From: Pontivivens nitratireducens
GTDB lineage: Bacteria; Pseudomonadota; Alphaproteobacteria; Rhodobacterales; Rhodobacteraceae
Length of the DNA: 64,000 nt
NCBI RefSeq assembly: GCF_014235845.1
Contig: NZ_JACJUQ010000013.1
Location: 26,588-90,587 of the forward strand
Direction of reading: 5' to 3'
The notes beneath the pieces were generated by a model that made no database searches, had not been told where the DNA came from, and saw nothing but the letters and a program-made list of their open reading frames with translations. The position numbers were made by a program, and so were the translations under genes. Each line of letters starts with the position of its first letter. Positions within the stretch are counted from its first letter, which is position 1. Below, piece after piece: positions 17,796-27,556 of the stretch.

Positions 17796-19148
17796 ATGTA
17801 TCTTCCCCGGCTTTACCTGTTCGCGCTGCTTTGCATCCCCTTCTATATCGGGCCGGAGCTTGCGGCGAATGTGCAGCTGAATGTTGAGCGTTTGACGCTG
17901 GCATTGATGGCGGCGGCGGTGCTGACGGGCGTCTATGGCAAGGTGATCCGCCCTGCTATCTCCCAACTATGGCGGACCAGTCCGGTCTTTCTGTTGAGCT
18001 TTATCGGTTTTTTCCTGTGGCGCGCGCTGGCGGCGTTCATGTCGCCATATACGGTCTCGCAATATCTGGTCATCAACGAGGTGGCCAGCAATGCCTTTGT
18101 ATTCATTTTGTTTTTCTGGCTCTACTTTCAAAACGGCACCATACAGCCGGTGCTCAGGATTTTGACATTCAGCGTGTTCTGGATGGCGGCAGTGGTGGCG
18201 ATCGAACTGGCAACCCAGTCCAACCCGTTTACGCCCTTTGCCTCCGCCAGTGCGGGGGATGCGATCCTCAATGCCAGTATCGAACGGGGGGGCATGTTGC
18301 GATCCAAGGGGGCCTTCGAACATCCGCTGACACTGGGACAGTATGTCGTTTTCCTGCTGCCCATCGTGCTGTTCATGGACCGAGCGCAATTGCCTTTGCG
18401 CCGTGCCTTTCTGGTGGCGGTGCTGTTGATCGGGATCGGCATTGCCACCGGATCGCGGGCGACCCTGCTGATCCTGACAGCGCAAATCCTGATCTATCTG
18501 CTGTTCTGGGGACTGCGGGTCGGGATTTCCGGGCGTCAGGTCAATTTGGGTGTGTTCCTGTGGATTCTGGTGCCCGTCGCGGCCGTGTTCGTGGCAGCGC
18601 TGGCTGAGCGGATCACGGGGAACGAGCTGTTCTCGTCCTACACGCGTGTTGCGCAGATCGTGAACGGGCTGATTGCGGCTGGAAACGCGCCGTGGTTCGG
18701 TTTTGGTCAGGGGCCGGGTGGAACGCAGGCGATTGCGGATGCCGTGACCTATGCCAGCGGATCGTTGATACTGTGGGAGGCGAACCTGAACACCATCGAT
18801 AACTGGTTCCTCAGCATCCTGCTGGGATCCGGCCTGCCTGCGGTGATCCTGTTCTTGATGTTCAACCTGGTGGTTCTGCTGTCTGGCATGAGGTGCATTC
18901 TGCATGGGCCGACACGTAGAGCGATCCGCCAAAGGGGGGAATTGGGGCAGTTCATCGGAGTGTTTATCGCATTTGGCGGCAGTCTGGGCTTCATGGGGAT
19001 TCTGTCGATTTTCACCCTGCATCCGCTGCATTTCATCCTGCTCGCATGGCTGCTCGCCCTGTGCGCGCGCTATCGCCGGGTTGCCCCCGAAGCCCGGCAT
19101 CAGACACAGCCCCAAAGACGCAGGCTCGCAACCGGAGCGACCAAGTGA
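17796..19148 (+). CDS. O-antigen ligase/polymerase-like membrane protein
   Basis: A 450-residue protein with about eleven hydrophobic helices, starting MYLPRLYLFALLCIPFYIGP. The periplasmic-loop segment RSKGAFEHPLTLGQYVVFLL and the later NTIDNWFLSILLGSGLPAV resemble Wzy/WaaL-type proteins. It follows the Fe-S gene by 5 bases and overlaps the next GT2 gene (GTGA). It is the likelier repeat-unit polymerase because it lies with the flippase and transferases, leaving the 3651 protein as a second polymerase or ligase. Confidence 0.75.
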   Translation: MYLPRLYLFALLCIPFYIGPELAANVQLNVERLTLALMAAAVLTGVYGKVIRPAISQLWRTSPVFLLSFIGFFLWRALAAFMSPYTVSQYLVINEVASNAFVFILFFWLYFQNGTIQPVLRILTFSVFWMAAVVAIELATQSNPFTPFASASAGDAILNASIERGGMLRSKGAFEHPLTLGQYVVFLLPIVLFMDRAQLPLRRAFLVAVLLIGIGIATGSRATLLILTAQILIYLLFWGLRVGISGRQVNLGVFLWILVPVAAVFVAALAERITGNELFSSYTRVAQIVNGLIAAGNAPWFGFGQGPGGTQAIADAVTYASGSLILWEANLNTIDNWFLSILLGSGLPAVILFLMFNLVVLLSGMRCILHGPTRRAIRQRGELGQFIGVFIAFGGSLGFMGILSIFTLHPLHFILLAWLLALCARYRRVAPEARHQTQPQRRRLATGATK

Positions 19149-20047
19149 CCGATCTTTCGATCATCATCGTCACCTATAATTCCGCGCGGTTCATCGCCAA
19201 ATGCCTCGACAGTCTGCTGGCCCACCCTGTCACGCGGTACGAGGCACGGATCGTGGTGGTCGACAATGCGTCCTCGGACGATACGGTGTCGATTGTGCGT
19301 GAGAGCTATCCGCAGGTCACCCTGATCGAGAGTGGGGGCAATCTGGGGTTTGGCCGAGGCAACAATCTGGGAATGCAGCGCGCACCGGCCCGCTATTACT
19401 ATCTGCACAATGCCGACGCCTATTTGCAGGAAAACGTGCTGGATGCGGCCCTGGATCACATGGAGGCCAAGCCCCGGACCGGTATTGCGGGATTGCCGCT
19501 GGTCTATCCCGACCTCAGCCCGCAAACGGCTGCCTATGGGCGCAGCGCGCCGCTGAAATGGACCCTGCAGGAGCTGGGCGTCGGAAAGCTGGCCGGTGCA
19601 ATCGCCAGCCATCCGCGCCTGGGGCCGCTGCGTGCGGTTCTGCGCCGGGTGCCTGTTGCGCGCAGCTATCTGGCCAGCCATGCGCCAGAGCAGTCGTCGA
19701 AAATCGTCGAAAATCCCGATTGGGTCTGCGGCGCGGCCCTGCTCTTGCGCGAGGAGGTTCGCGTTGCATTGAAGGGGGGGTTCGATCCCGATATCTTCCT
19801 CTATGGCGAGGATGAGGACATGTGTCTGATGGCCCGTTCCAAGGGCTGGCAGATCGAGCAACTCGACGTGACGCCGGTCATTCACGAACTGGGCTGGGGC
19901 ACGAACAGCAAGCCATCGCCCGTCGTCGCGCGGTTCAAGGCTGACAGCCTGCGCGTGTTCATCGACAAGCATTTTACCCGCCCCGGTCCGCGCTGGATGG
20001 TGATGCGCGCGATCCTGTGGATCCGCTGCAAGCGCTGGGGCCTTTAG
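19145..20047 (+). CDS. family 2 glycosyltransferase (rhamnosyl/WbbL-like)
   Basis: A 300-residue cytoplasmic GT-A fold enzyme. TDLSIIIVTYNSARFI begins the nucleotide-sugar fold, VVVDNASSDDTVSIV and NLGFGRGNNLGMQRA follow, YLHNADAYL is the DxD-like motif, and LYGEDEDMCLMARSKGW is the acceptor-side ED motif common in WbbL-like rhamnosyltransferases. The start is a GTG at 19145 overlapping the previous stop; upstream frame extension is rejected. With the rfbCBDA operon in the locus a rhamnosyl donor is plausible, but specificity is inferred. The gene overlaps the convergent sulfotransferase by four bases. Confidence 0.88.
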   Translation: MTDLSIIIVTYNSARFIAKCLDSLLAHPVTRYEARIVVVDNASSDDTVSIVRESYPQVTLIESGGNLGFGRGNNLGMQRAPARYYYLHNADAYLQENVLDAALDHMEAKPRTGIAGLPLVYPDLSPQTAAYGRSAPLKWTLQELGVGKLAGAIASHPRLGPLRAVLRRVPVARSYLASHAPEQSSKIVENPDWVCGAALLLREEVRVALKGGFDPDIFLYGEDEDMCLMARSKGWQIEQLDVTPVIHELGWGTNSKPSPVVARFKADSLRVFIDKHFTRPGPRWMVMRAILWIRCKRWGL

Positions 20048-20943
20048 CCCGCCAGCGAAACCCGCGCGCGCAATTCCTCGAACAGCGCACCGTTCAGCGC
20101 CTCGCAGGCTTCGATTTCCTGCGGGGACAGTGTTTGCTTCCAGTAGGTGGTGATGCTCTGGGCCGAGCGTTCCTTGACATGTGCCTTTTGCGGCAGGGCC
20201 TCGCCGGATGTCGGGGCGGTGCTCAATGCGGCGGCGGCGGCGACCGGCAGGCCGGTGGCGGCCTGCAACCGTTCACCCACGGCCACGCCATGTTCCAGAT
20301 TATCCTCGATATCCACCACGGTGATGGGACTGTCCGCATCCATCCACGCCCGCAGGTTCAGATGGACCAGATACCAGATCAGCATGGCATCATGAGCATT
20401 CGGGGAGATCCCCTCGCCCCGCTGCGGCAGATCCGCAGTCAACAGACCGCTTTGCGCCATGCGCCGCGCCAGATCGGCCGGATCGAAATGCCAGCCCATG
20501 CGCGAAAAGCTTGCCACCACGGAAAGCGGCGCGCGCAGGGTAAAGATTACAGATATGTCCGTATTGCGCGTCAGCCAGTCGGCCCACAATACGGCAAAGG
20601 GGTCTTTCCAGATCAGATGGGTCAGTCCCGGTTTGAAGGCCGCAGCCAGCATCGTGCGGCGGGTCCGGTTCAGCAGTGGATTGCGACCCGAGCGCAGGCC
20701 CGGCCAGCGCCCCCAAAGTTGCCCGCGCCGCAGCCGTGCGACAAAGGCCTGCGCCTGTTCAGGCGACATCCCGCCCGCGCCGACGGTTTCGAACTGGTTG
20801 TGTATACCGATATCACCGACCTTGCGGCTCATCGGTTCATACAACTCCGCCACGGTGGGACCCTGCGACAAACGTTCCCCGATCACGGTTGTTCCCGACC
20901 GGGGCATACCGGTGACGAGCACGAGTTGTCTGGGGCTGAACAT
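20044..20943 (-). CDS. PAPS-dependent sulfotransferase family protein
   Basis: A 299-residue protein with the 5'-phosphosulfate loop near the N-terminus (LVLVTGMPRSGTTVIGERL) and a likely 3'-phosphate motif (FTLRAPLSVVASFSRMGW), the two halves of the PAPS site. It would transfer sulfate to a hydroxyl or amine, most likely on the polysaccharide. It is the only gene on this strand between the GT2 and pyruvyl transferase genes, divergent from the latter across a 286-base AT-rich region in which I saw no recognisable motif. The fused PAPS synthase at 50.4 kb could feed it. Confidence 0.85.
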   Translation of the reverse strand: MFSPRQLVLVTGMPRSGTTVIGERLSQGPTVAELYEPMSRKVGDIGIHNQFETVGAGGMSPEQAQAFVARLRRGQLWGRWPGLRSGRNPLLNRTRRTMLAAAFKPGLTHLIWKDPFAVLWADWLTRNTDISVIFTLRAPLSVVASFSRMGWHFDPADLARRMAQSGLLTADLPQRGEGISPNAHDAMLIWYLVHLNLRAWMDADSPITVVDIEDNLEHGVAVGERLQAATGLPVAAAAALSTAPTSGEALPQKAHVKERSAQSITTYWKQTLSPQEIEACEALNGALFEELRARVSLAG

Positions 20944-21229
20944 CGCGGCTCCATTGAGGTGAAATATCTACGGGGCAGGGCCGGGCGCAGGGCGCGTACC
21001 GCCTGCAGGGATGATTTTGGGGCCAAAATTGCTGCTTTGCAACATTTCGATAGCCCTTCAAACATATGATCTACATGGGAAATCGGCAGTTTATTAGAGT
21101 AAGCAACTGATGTATTTGGATTTATATTATACAAACCGGGTATTCTAAAGCTAGACCAAGATGCCCCTTTGTCGTAAAATACGCGTATATGACCTTCGAC
21201 GTTCCTCAAGAATATGAAGAGTATCCGAC

Positions 21230-22423
21230 GTGATCACCATTGGGCTTCTCTGGCACAGTTTCGTTTCAGGAAATATGGGGGTCAGCGCACTAACGGATGC
21301 GAACATGACCATCATTTCCCGCGCACTGAAGGAAACAGGCACAACGGGACCGGTGCGTTTCATATTGTTTGGCCCGCGCGGGGACGATGCCTTTGCCGCA
21401 CCGCAAGAAGTCGGATCATATGAATATGTGACCGTGTCGAAATTCGCGCAGGCCCCCGCCGTGCGGCGCAAACTGGCGGAATGCGACATGGTGTTTGACA
21501 TCGGCGGTGGGGACAGCTTTTCGGACATTTACGGCTTCAAGCGTCTGCTCAAGATTGCGGGCCTGAAATTCCTTGTTCCCCAGATGGGCAAGCGGCTGGT
21601 GCTCAGCCCGCAAACGATAGGGCCGTTTTCTGCCTCCTGGGCCAGAAAGCTGGGCGGTGCGGCCCTGCGACGGGCGCATAAGGTCTTTGCCCGCGACGCC
21701 CCCTCCGCAGATCGCGCGCGCGATCTGTTGCGGCCGGAACAGGCTGAACAGTTGCAGCTGACCACCGATGTCGCCTTTGCGTTGAGCAGGTTCGATTACT
21801 GGCCCGATAGCTTTCCTGTGCTGGAGGAGGGCAAAACCCATGTCGCGCTGAACGTGTCCGGCCTGCTTTATTCGGGGGGCTATACCAAATCGAATCAGTT
21901 CGGGTTGAGCGTGGATTACGCGACCCTGATCGACAATCTAATTGCGGAGTTGAGCGCGCGGCCAGATGTGGTTCTGTGGCTGCTGCCGCATGTCTACCGC
22001 ATCTCCTCCACCGCATTGGAGAGCGACCGTTCCGTCTGCATGACCCTGGCCGAGAAGACATCCGGCGTGAACCTTGCCCCGCTGTTTTACAATGCGCGCG
22101 AGGCAAAGACCTTCATTGCCGGCATGAACCTGATGCTGGCCGCACGGATGCACGCCGCGATCGGGGCTGTTTCCAGCGGCGTGGCCTGCGTTCCGATGAG
22201 CTATAGCGTCAAGTTTCAGGGCTTGTTCGAAAGCCTCGATTACCCGCACACGCTCGACATGAAGACTGTTTCGCAAGAGGAAGCACTGGCGCGCTGCCTG
22301 AACGCGCTCGACCATGTGGAGGGGATGCGCGCCGACGCGCAGAAATCGGCCGCCTCAGCGCAGGCACGCCTGCAACCCTATCGCGATTTCATCGCCGAAT
22401 TCGTCAAGGCGCGCACACGGTGA
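21230..22423 (+). CDS. polysaccharide pyruvyl transferase family protein
   Basis: A 397-residue CsaB/WcaK-type enzyme, GT-B-like fold, with LLWHSFVSGNMGVSALTD at the N-terminus, FDIGGGDSFSDIYGF in the phosphoenolpyruvate-side motif, RLVLSPQTIGPF and a C-terminal MLAARMHAAIGAVSSGVACVPMSY (RMH motif). It would form pyruvate ketals on hexoses from PEP. The start is a GTG with a weak GAAGAG upstream. It overlaps the WecG/TagA gene by four bases. Confidence 0.9.
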   Translation: MITIGLLWHSFVSGNMGVSALTDANMTIISRALKETGTTGPVRFILFGPRGDDAFAAPQEVGSYEYVTVSKFAQAPAVRRKLAECDMVFDIGGGDSFSDIYGFKRLLKIAGLKFLVPQMGKRLVLSPQTIGPFSASWARKLGGAALRRAHKVFARDAPSADRARDLLRPEQAEQLQLTTDVAFALSRFDYWPDSFPVLEEGKTHVALNVSGLLYSGGYTKSNQFGLSVDYATLIDNLIAELSARPDVVLWLLPHVYRISSTALESDRSVCMTLAEKTSGVNLAPLFYNAREAKTFIAGMNLMLAARMHAAIGAVSSGVACVPMSYSVKFQGLFESLDYPHTLDMKTVSQEEALARCLNALDHVEGMRADAQKSAASAQARLQPYRDFIAEFVKARTR

Positions 22424-23166
22424 GCGACGTGCAGACCGTATCCTTTCTGGATGTCTCATTTAGCGTGGCGCAGGGCGATGTGTGGCGACAGAAAATCCTG
22501 ACCCATGGCCGTGATCGCCCCTTCGGCTATATCGTGACGCCGAATGTCGATCACGTGATCCGCCTGTCCAGGGACGCCGCGCTGCGCCCGATCTATGCCG
22601 CCGCCGCCGCGCGGATTTGCGACAGCCGCGTGTTGCAGCACCTCGCGCGGATCAAGGGGTATGAGCTGCAGGTCTATCCCGGCTCTGACATTGTGCGCGA
22701 TATCTTCAACGACCCGCAGGCCAAGGCGCTGCGCATCGCGGCCTGCGGTCCCTCGGCCGAGGATTTCGCGATTCTGCAGGCGAATTGCCCCGATCTGAAC
22801 CTGATCTGGATCGACGCCCCCTTCATGAAGGTCGATGACGAGAACTGGGCCCGTGTTCTGGCCGATGTGGAGGCCGCAGATTGCGATATCGTGCTGCTAT
22901 GCCTGTCCTTTCCCAAGCAGGAGATCATGGCGGCTCACCTGCACCGTCGGGGAAAGGCCGTCGGCATGGGGTTATGTGTTGGCGCCAGCCTCGATTTTCT
23001 GACCGGACGCCAGCGCCGCGCGCCTGAACTGATGCAAAAGCTATCGCTGGAGTGGCTGTACCGTCTGGGATCCGATCCCGCGCGGTTGTGGAAACGCTAT
23101 CTGCTCGAGGGACCGAAGGTCTTCTGGTTGTTCCTCACCCGCGAAGTTGGCAGGAAAGCGCGCTGA
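22420..23166 (+). CDS. WecG/TagA/CpsF family glycosyltransferase
   Basis: A 248-residue GT26 enzyme. GYIVTPNVDHVIRLSRD carries the conserved TPN motif, then YPGSDIVRDIFN, LLCLSFPKQEIMAAHL with the conserved PKQE, and GASLDFLTGRQRRAPELM plus LEWLYRLGSDPARLWKRY at the membrane-associated C-terminus. It transfers a sugar (ManNAcA, ManNAc or glucose type) to a lipid-linked acceptor at the inner membrane. The start is GTG, coupled to the pyruvyl transferase. Confidence 0.92.
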   Translation: MSDVQTVSFLDVSFSVAQGDVWRQKILTHGRDRPFGYIVTPNVDHVIRLSRDAALRPIYAAAAARICDSRVLQHLARIKGYELQVYPGSDIVRDIFNDPQAKALRIAACGPSAEDFAILQANCPDLNLIWIDAPFMKVDDENWARVLADVEAADCDIVLLCLSFPKQEIMAAHLHRRGKAVGMGLCVGASLDFLTGRQRRAPELMQKLSLEWLYRLGSDPARLWKRYLLEGPKVFWLFLTREVGRKAR

Positions 23167-23175
23167 GCCCTGCGC

Positions 23176-24120
23176 TCAAAGCATTGCCACATATTCGGCA
23201 GGCAACACGTAGACATTGTTGATCTGCTCGACTCCTTCGATCTTCTTGCAGAAGATCTGCTTTCCGGTTTCCGCGTCGAAAATCTGTACGCCGTTGATGA
23301 AGGCAGCGTAGTTCTTGAACAGATGCTGGTAGCGTTGGCGGATATTGGACAGGCCGGCCGCGAAATACCTTCTGCGCCCATGCTCGTACAACGCGCCGCC
23401 CCGGCCCCAGCCCGAAGTGGGGATTGCACGCAAAGGGGTCCAATCCGCGGAAAATATACGAATACTTGCCTGTCCGCTGTCGAAAACCCAGTTCTCATCC
23501 CCGACAGCCGTCACAGTGTGAGGCGCATGCAGGCGCAGCGGGAACCGCTTTCCATCGCTGAGGCGGATAACGCCGCCATTGCCCTGTGATTTCAATGCGC
23601 GTGCCTTGATCTGGTTCAGGATCTGCTTGCCATCAATATGGTGGACCAGCCCGTACAGCTCCCCATCCGCGCCGCGCGCAATGTGGTTCAGGTGATGTTT
23701 GTCACGCGGCGCACCCTGCGCAACCTCAACGATATGCCGGCGGTCAAAGGCGCCCGTTTCGGGGTCATAGGTGATATATTCATCGGTGCCGGTGCTGGTC
23801 AGCCAAAGCAGCCCGTCCCAGACTTCCATCTCATGCGCATCGACCAGCCCCTTCACAGGCAGCCTGACCTTCGCGCCGGTCGCAAAGTCGATATAGTGCA
23901 GATCGGTGCCGCCAGAATAGTACAGGCGCGTACGCTGCGCATCGTAGTACATCGCCGCCACGCCGTTTGCGCCCACCGCATTGAACGCAGGGTGAGGTGT
24001 GAAATTGCCTGCCGAATCCAGTGATTGCACACTGACGATATTGTCTCGTCCTAAGGTGCGGTCCGAGACATTTGCCGCTTCGGAACCAATTACGAGCAGT
24101 CGGGAAGTGTCACTGATCAA
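23176..24120 (-). CDS. predicted beta-propeller protein of unknown function
   Basis: A 314-residue soluble protein without a signal peptide, with repeated blades such as RLYYSGGTDLHYIDFATG, LLWLTSTGTDEYITYDPETG, ELYGLVHHIDGKQ and NGVQIFDAETGKQIF. No catalytic motif is recognised. It is convergent with the WecG/TagA gene; the 9-base gap plus the two stop codons forms a TGAGC/GCTCA hairpin. A binding or carbohydrate-recognition role is possible, but no function is claimed. Confidence 0.68.
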   Translation of the reverse strand: MISDTSRLLVIGSEAANVSDRTLGRDNIVSVQSLDSAGNFTPHPAFNAVGANGVAAMYYDAQRTRLYYSGGTDLHYIDFATGAKVRLPVKGLVDAHEMEVWDGLLWLTSTGTDEYITYDPETGAFDRRHIVEVAQGAPRDKHHLNHIARGADGELYGLVHHIDGKQILNQIKARALKSQGNGGVIRLSDGKRFPLRLHAPHTVTAVGDENWVFDSGQASIRIFSADWTPLRAIPTSGWGRGGALYEHGRRRYFAAGLSNIRQRYQHLFKNYAAFINGVQIFDAETGKQIFCKKIEGVEQINNVYVLPAEYVAML

Positions 24121-24272
24121 GGGAAATCACCTGGATGTTGCGCTGCAAGATAACTTTGGGTTAACCGCTTCGCGCTACAATTTCTATTCTATTTGTCACT
24201 GTGCCGATATTTAAGGGGACTATCCCGCCGGACCCTCGAAAGGGTACTGGGCCTCTACATTAAAGCAATAAT

Positions 24273-24293
24273 CAAGATTATGTTATAATCTTG
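24273..24293 (-). terminator. AT-rich perfect hairpin downstream of betA
   Basis: CAAGATTAT and ATAATCTTG form a perfect 9-bp stem with a 3-base loop, 27 bases after the betA stop on the minus strand and followed there by a T-rich stretch. It is the likely terminator of the bet operon. Confidence 0.6.
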
Positions 24294-24319
24294 CCGAATT
24301 CTCCTTGTAAAACGGCTAT

Positions 24320-25981
24320 CTAGCGTTGCGATCCTTGCCAATCGAGGTGGATCCAGGGTTCCGCGTTCGAGCGGGGCAGCGGTGTGCGGCCCAGGATATG
24401 GTCCGAGGCTTTTTCTCCCACCATGATCGACGGCCCGTTCAGATTGCCATTGGTGATGCGCGGGAAGATCGAGCTGTCGGCCACGCGCAGGCCGTCCACG
24501 CCGATCACGCGGCATTCGGGATCCACGACGGCCATGGGATCGTCCACCGCGCCCATCTTTGCGGTGCCGCAGGGGTGATAGGCGCTTTCGACATGCTCGG
24601 CGATGAAGGCGTTCAGGTCCTCATCGCTCTGCACGTCGGCTCCGGGCTGGATTTCGTGGCTGCGATAGGGCGCGAAGGCCTCCTGCCCGAAGATTTCGCG
24701 GGTCAGGCGGATGCATTTGCGAAAATCGGCCCAGTCCCGTTCTTCGCTCATGTAGTTGAACAGGATCGAGGGATCGGCAGCCGGGTCGGAGGAGGTCAGT
24801 TTCACCCGCCCGCGTGACGGGCTGCGCATCGGGCCGGTATGGGCCTGAAAACCGTGCCCCTCCGCCGCGACCTTGCCGTCATAGCGCACGGCCAGCGGCA
24901 GGAAGTGATACTGGATATCGGGATAGTCCACCCCGGCGGCGGACCGGACGAAGGCCGCGCTCTCGAACTGGTTCGAGGCCCCCGGCCCCGTCCGCGTGAA
25001 CAGCCAGCGCGCGCCGACATAGGCCTTGCCCAGCAGGTTCCAGTAGCGAAACAGACTGACAGGTTGCGAGGCGGCCATCTGGATATACAGCTCCAGATGA
25101 TCCTGCAGGTTCTGCCCCACGCCCGCGCGATCCGCGATCACGTCGATGCCATGTTCCGCCAGATGTGCGGCGGGACCGATGCCCGACAGCATCAGCAGCT
25201 TGGGCGAGTTGATGGAGGACGCGGCCAGGATCACCTCACGGTTGGCGCGGATCACCTCGACCTTGCCGCCCCGTTCGATCTCAACGCCGACCGCACGGCC
25301 CTGCTCGATCACCACACGGCGGGCGAAGGCGCGGATCATCGTGCAGTTCGGACGTTTCAGCGCGGGTTTGAGATAGGCATTCGCGGTGGACCAGCGACGC
25401 CCCTTGTGGATCGTCTGCTCCATCGCGCCGAAGCCTTCCTGCTGCGCGCCGTTGTAATCGTCGGTGACGGGATATCCCGCTTGACGTCCGGCCTCGACGA
25501 AGACCTTGACCAGCGGGTTTTGGCGGGTGCCGCGCGTGACATGCAGCGGGCCGTCGGTGCCGCGCCAGTCGGGATCGCCGCCATGGCCGCGATCGGTCCA
25601 GTTCTCCATCCGCTTGAAATAGGGCAGCACGTCGGCATAGGACCAGCCGGTCGCGCCGGATGCATCCCAATGGTCGAAATCCCTCGCATGGCCGCGCACA
25701 TAGACCATGCCGTTGATCGAGGAGGAGCCGCCGACGACCTTGCCACGCGGGGTCGCCAGACGCCGCCCGCCCAGATGCGGTTCCGGCTCGGTCGAATAGC
25801 CCCAGTCATAGCGCGGCATGTTCATCGGATAGCTGAGCGCGCCGGGCATCTGGATCAGCGGCCCGGCATCGGAGCCGCCGAACTCGATCACCAGAACCCG
25901 GTGCTGGCCGTCCCGCGACAGGCGATCGGCCATGGCGCATCCGGCGGAGCCTGCGCCGACGATGATGAAATCGGGTTGCAT
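24320..25981 (-). CDS. betA: choline dehydrogenase
   Basis: A 553-residue GMC-family FAD flavoprotein that oxidises choline to betaine aldehyde and on to glycine betaine at the membrane. The N-terminal FAD motif is [37 protein letters not shown] and [18 protein letters not shown] are GMC signature 1; [20 protein letters not shown] is signature 2; HPCGTAKMG and [19 protein letters not shown] are the C-terminal active-site His and Asn regions. Length is typical. It shares one base (TGATG) with betB and is the last gene of betICBA. Confidence 0.96.
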   Translation of the reverse strand: MQPDFIIVGAGSAGCAMADRLSRDGQHRVLVIEFGGSDAGPLIQMPGALSYPMNMPRYDWGYSTEPEPHLGGRRLATPRGKVVGGSSSINGMVYVRGHARDFDHWDASGATGWSYADVLPYFKRMENWTDRGHGGDPDWRGTDGPLHVTRGTRQNPLVKVFVEAGRQAGYPVTDDYNGAQQEGFGAMEQTIHKGRRWSTANAYLKPALKRPNCTMIRAFARRVVIEQGRAVGVEIERGGKVEVIRANREVILAASSINSPKLLMLSGIGPAAHLAEHGIDVIADRAGVGQNLQDHLELYIQMAASQPVSLFRYWNLLGKAYVGARWLFTRTGPGASNQFESAAFVRSAAGVDYPDIQYHFLPLAVRYDGKVAAEGHGFQAHTGPMRSPSRGRVKLTSSDPAADPSILFNYMSEERDWADFRKCIRLTREIFGQEAFAPYRSHEIQPGADVQSDEDLNAFIAEHVESAYHPCGTAKMGAVDDPMAVVDPECRVIGVDGLRVADSSIFPRITNGNLNGPSIMVGEKASDHILGRTPLPRSNAEPWIHLDWQGSQR

Positions 25982-27432
25982 CAGAACGCCGCCTCGACTG
26001 GGGACATGCCGACATAGACCGTCTGTGCCTCGGTGAAATGGTCCATCGCCATGCGCGCGTTTTCGCGCCCGATGCCCGATTGGCGCGATCCGCCGAAGGG
26101 CATTCCGACCGGGGTCAAATTGTACTGGTTGATCCAGCAGGTGCCCGCCCGAAGCTGTGCGACCACCCGGTGCGCGCGGGTCAGATCCTGTGTGAACAGA
26201 CCGGCGGACAGGCCGAACTCGGTGTCGTTGGCGCGTGTGATCACATCGGCCTCATCCGTGAAGGTCAGCACGGACATGACCGGGCCGAAGACCTCCTGCC
26301 GGGCGACTGTCATGTCATCGGTGACGCCGGCCAGCACGGCGGGGGTGATCCAGAAGCCGGGCTTGTCCAGCACCTCGCCGCCTGTGATCACACGCGCGCC
26401 CTCGGCCTGCGCGGTTTCCAGATGGTGCCGCGTGATGTCCAGCTGCGCCTGCGTGGTCATCGGGCCGAAATTCGTAGCCTCATCCATCGGATCGCCAATC
26501 GTGGCGGACTCGACCCGCGCCTTGAGTTTTGCCAGAAACGCCTCCTGCACATCCGCATGGACGAAGACCCGCGTGCCGTTCGAGCAGACCTGACCCGAGG
26601 AATAGAAATTCGCGTTGATCGCGCCGGACACTGCGTCGTCCAGATCGGCATCGGCGAAGACGATGAAGGGCGATTTGCCGCCCAGTTCCATCGTCACCTG
26701 CTTCATCTGGGCGGCGGCGGCGGCGTAGACCTTGCGCCCCGTGGGCACCGATCCGGTTAGGGAAACCTTGGCGACGCGCGCGTCCCCGGTCAGGGCGGCG
26801 CCGACCGCCCCCCTGCCCTGCACGACGTTGAACAGACCGGCGGGCAGGCCCGCCTCGATCAGGATTTCCGCGACTTTCAGCGCGCAGAGCGGCGTGGTCT
26901 CGGACGGTTTGAAGATCATGGCGTTGCCGGTGGCCAGTGCGGGTGCGGCCTTCCAGCAGGCGATCTGCGTGGGATAGTTCCACGCGCCGATGCCGACGCA
27001 AACACCCAGCGGGCGGCGGATGGTATAGGCCCAGTCGCCGCCGAATTGCATCGCCTGCCCGGTCACGTCGGCGGCCAGCCCGCCGAAATATTCCAGCGCA
27101 TCCGCCCCCGACGTGGCATCGGCCACCAGCGTTTCCTGAAGCGGCTTGCCGGTGTCATAGGTCTCCAACACCGACAATTCGCGGTTGCGCTCCATGATGA
27201 TTTGCGCGGCGCGGCGCAGGACACGGCCCCGCGATGTGCCGTCGCGTGCGGCCCATTCGGCCTGCGCGCGCGCGGCGGAGGTCAGCGCCTGTTCCACGAT
27301 GGCGGGCGTCGCCTCGTACACGGTGGCGATCACCTGACCCGTGGCGGGATAGATCACCTCGATCGGGGTGCCGGAGGTATCCTCGACATATTGGCCGTCG
27401 ATGAAGTGGCTGGCTTTCGGTTGGGTGGTCAT
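25981..27432 (-). CDS. betB: betaine aldehyde dehydrogenase
   Basis: A 483-residue NAD(P)-dependent aldehyde dehydrogenase that makes glycine betaine. The catalytic Cys is in [13 protein letters not shown], the catalytic Glu in [12 protein letters not shown], and the Rossmann segment includes [14 protein letters not shown]. The start at 27432 gives the standard length; the frame extends upstream only because of a GC-rich intercistronic region. Gene order betI-betC-betB-betA with one-base coupling to betA indicates an operon; a 124-base gap with GC-rich hairpins separates it from betC. Confidence 0.96.
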   Translation of the reverse strand: MTTQPKASHFIDGQYVEDTSGTPIEVIYPATGQVIATVYEATPAIVEQALTSAARAQAEWAARDGTSRGRVLRRAAQIIMERNRELSVLETYDTGKPLQETLVADATSGADALEYFGGLAADVTGQAMQFGGDWAYTIRRPLGVCVGIGAWNYPTQIACWKAAPALATGNAMIFKPSETTPLCALKVAEILIEAGLPAGLFNVVQGRGAVGAALTGDARVAKVSLTGSVPTGRKVYAAAAAQMKQVTMELGGKSPFIVFADADLDDAVSGAINANFYSSGQVCSNGTRVFVHADVQEAFLAKLKARVESATIGDPMDEATNFGPMTTQAQLDITRHHLETAQAEGARVITGGEVLDKPGFWITPAVLAGVTDDMTVARQEVFGPVMSVLTFTDEADVITRANDTEFGLSAGLFTQDLTRAHRVVAQLRAGTCWINQYNLTPVGMPFGGSRQSGIGRENARMAMDHFTEAQTVYVGMSPVEAAF

Positions 27433-27556
27433 GGTCGGTCCCTCAAATAACTGTCTGGCCCGGACGAAGGCCGGGCTGCCCCCGACCGCCCCCCCGGGCG
27501 GGGGCTTCGCCACCACCCGCGGTCGGGAGCAGCCCTTTGTTCCTTGCCGCGCGCTT

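Noticed and set aside
24839..26017. A 392-residue plus-strand frame.
   Set aside because: It is a GC-driven shadow of betA on the opposite strand, with no domain pattern or Shine-Dalgarno.
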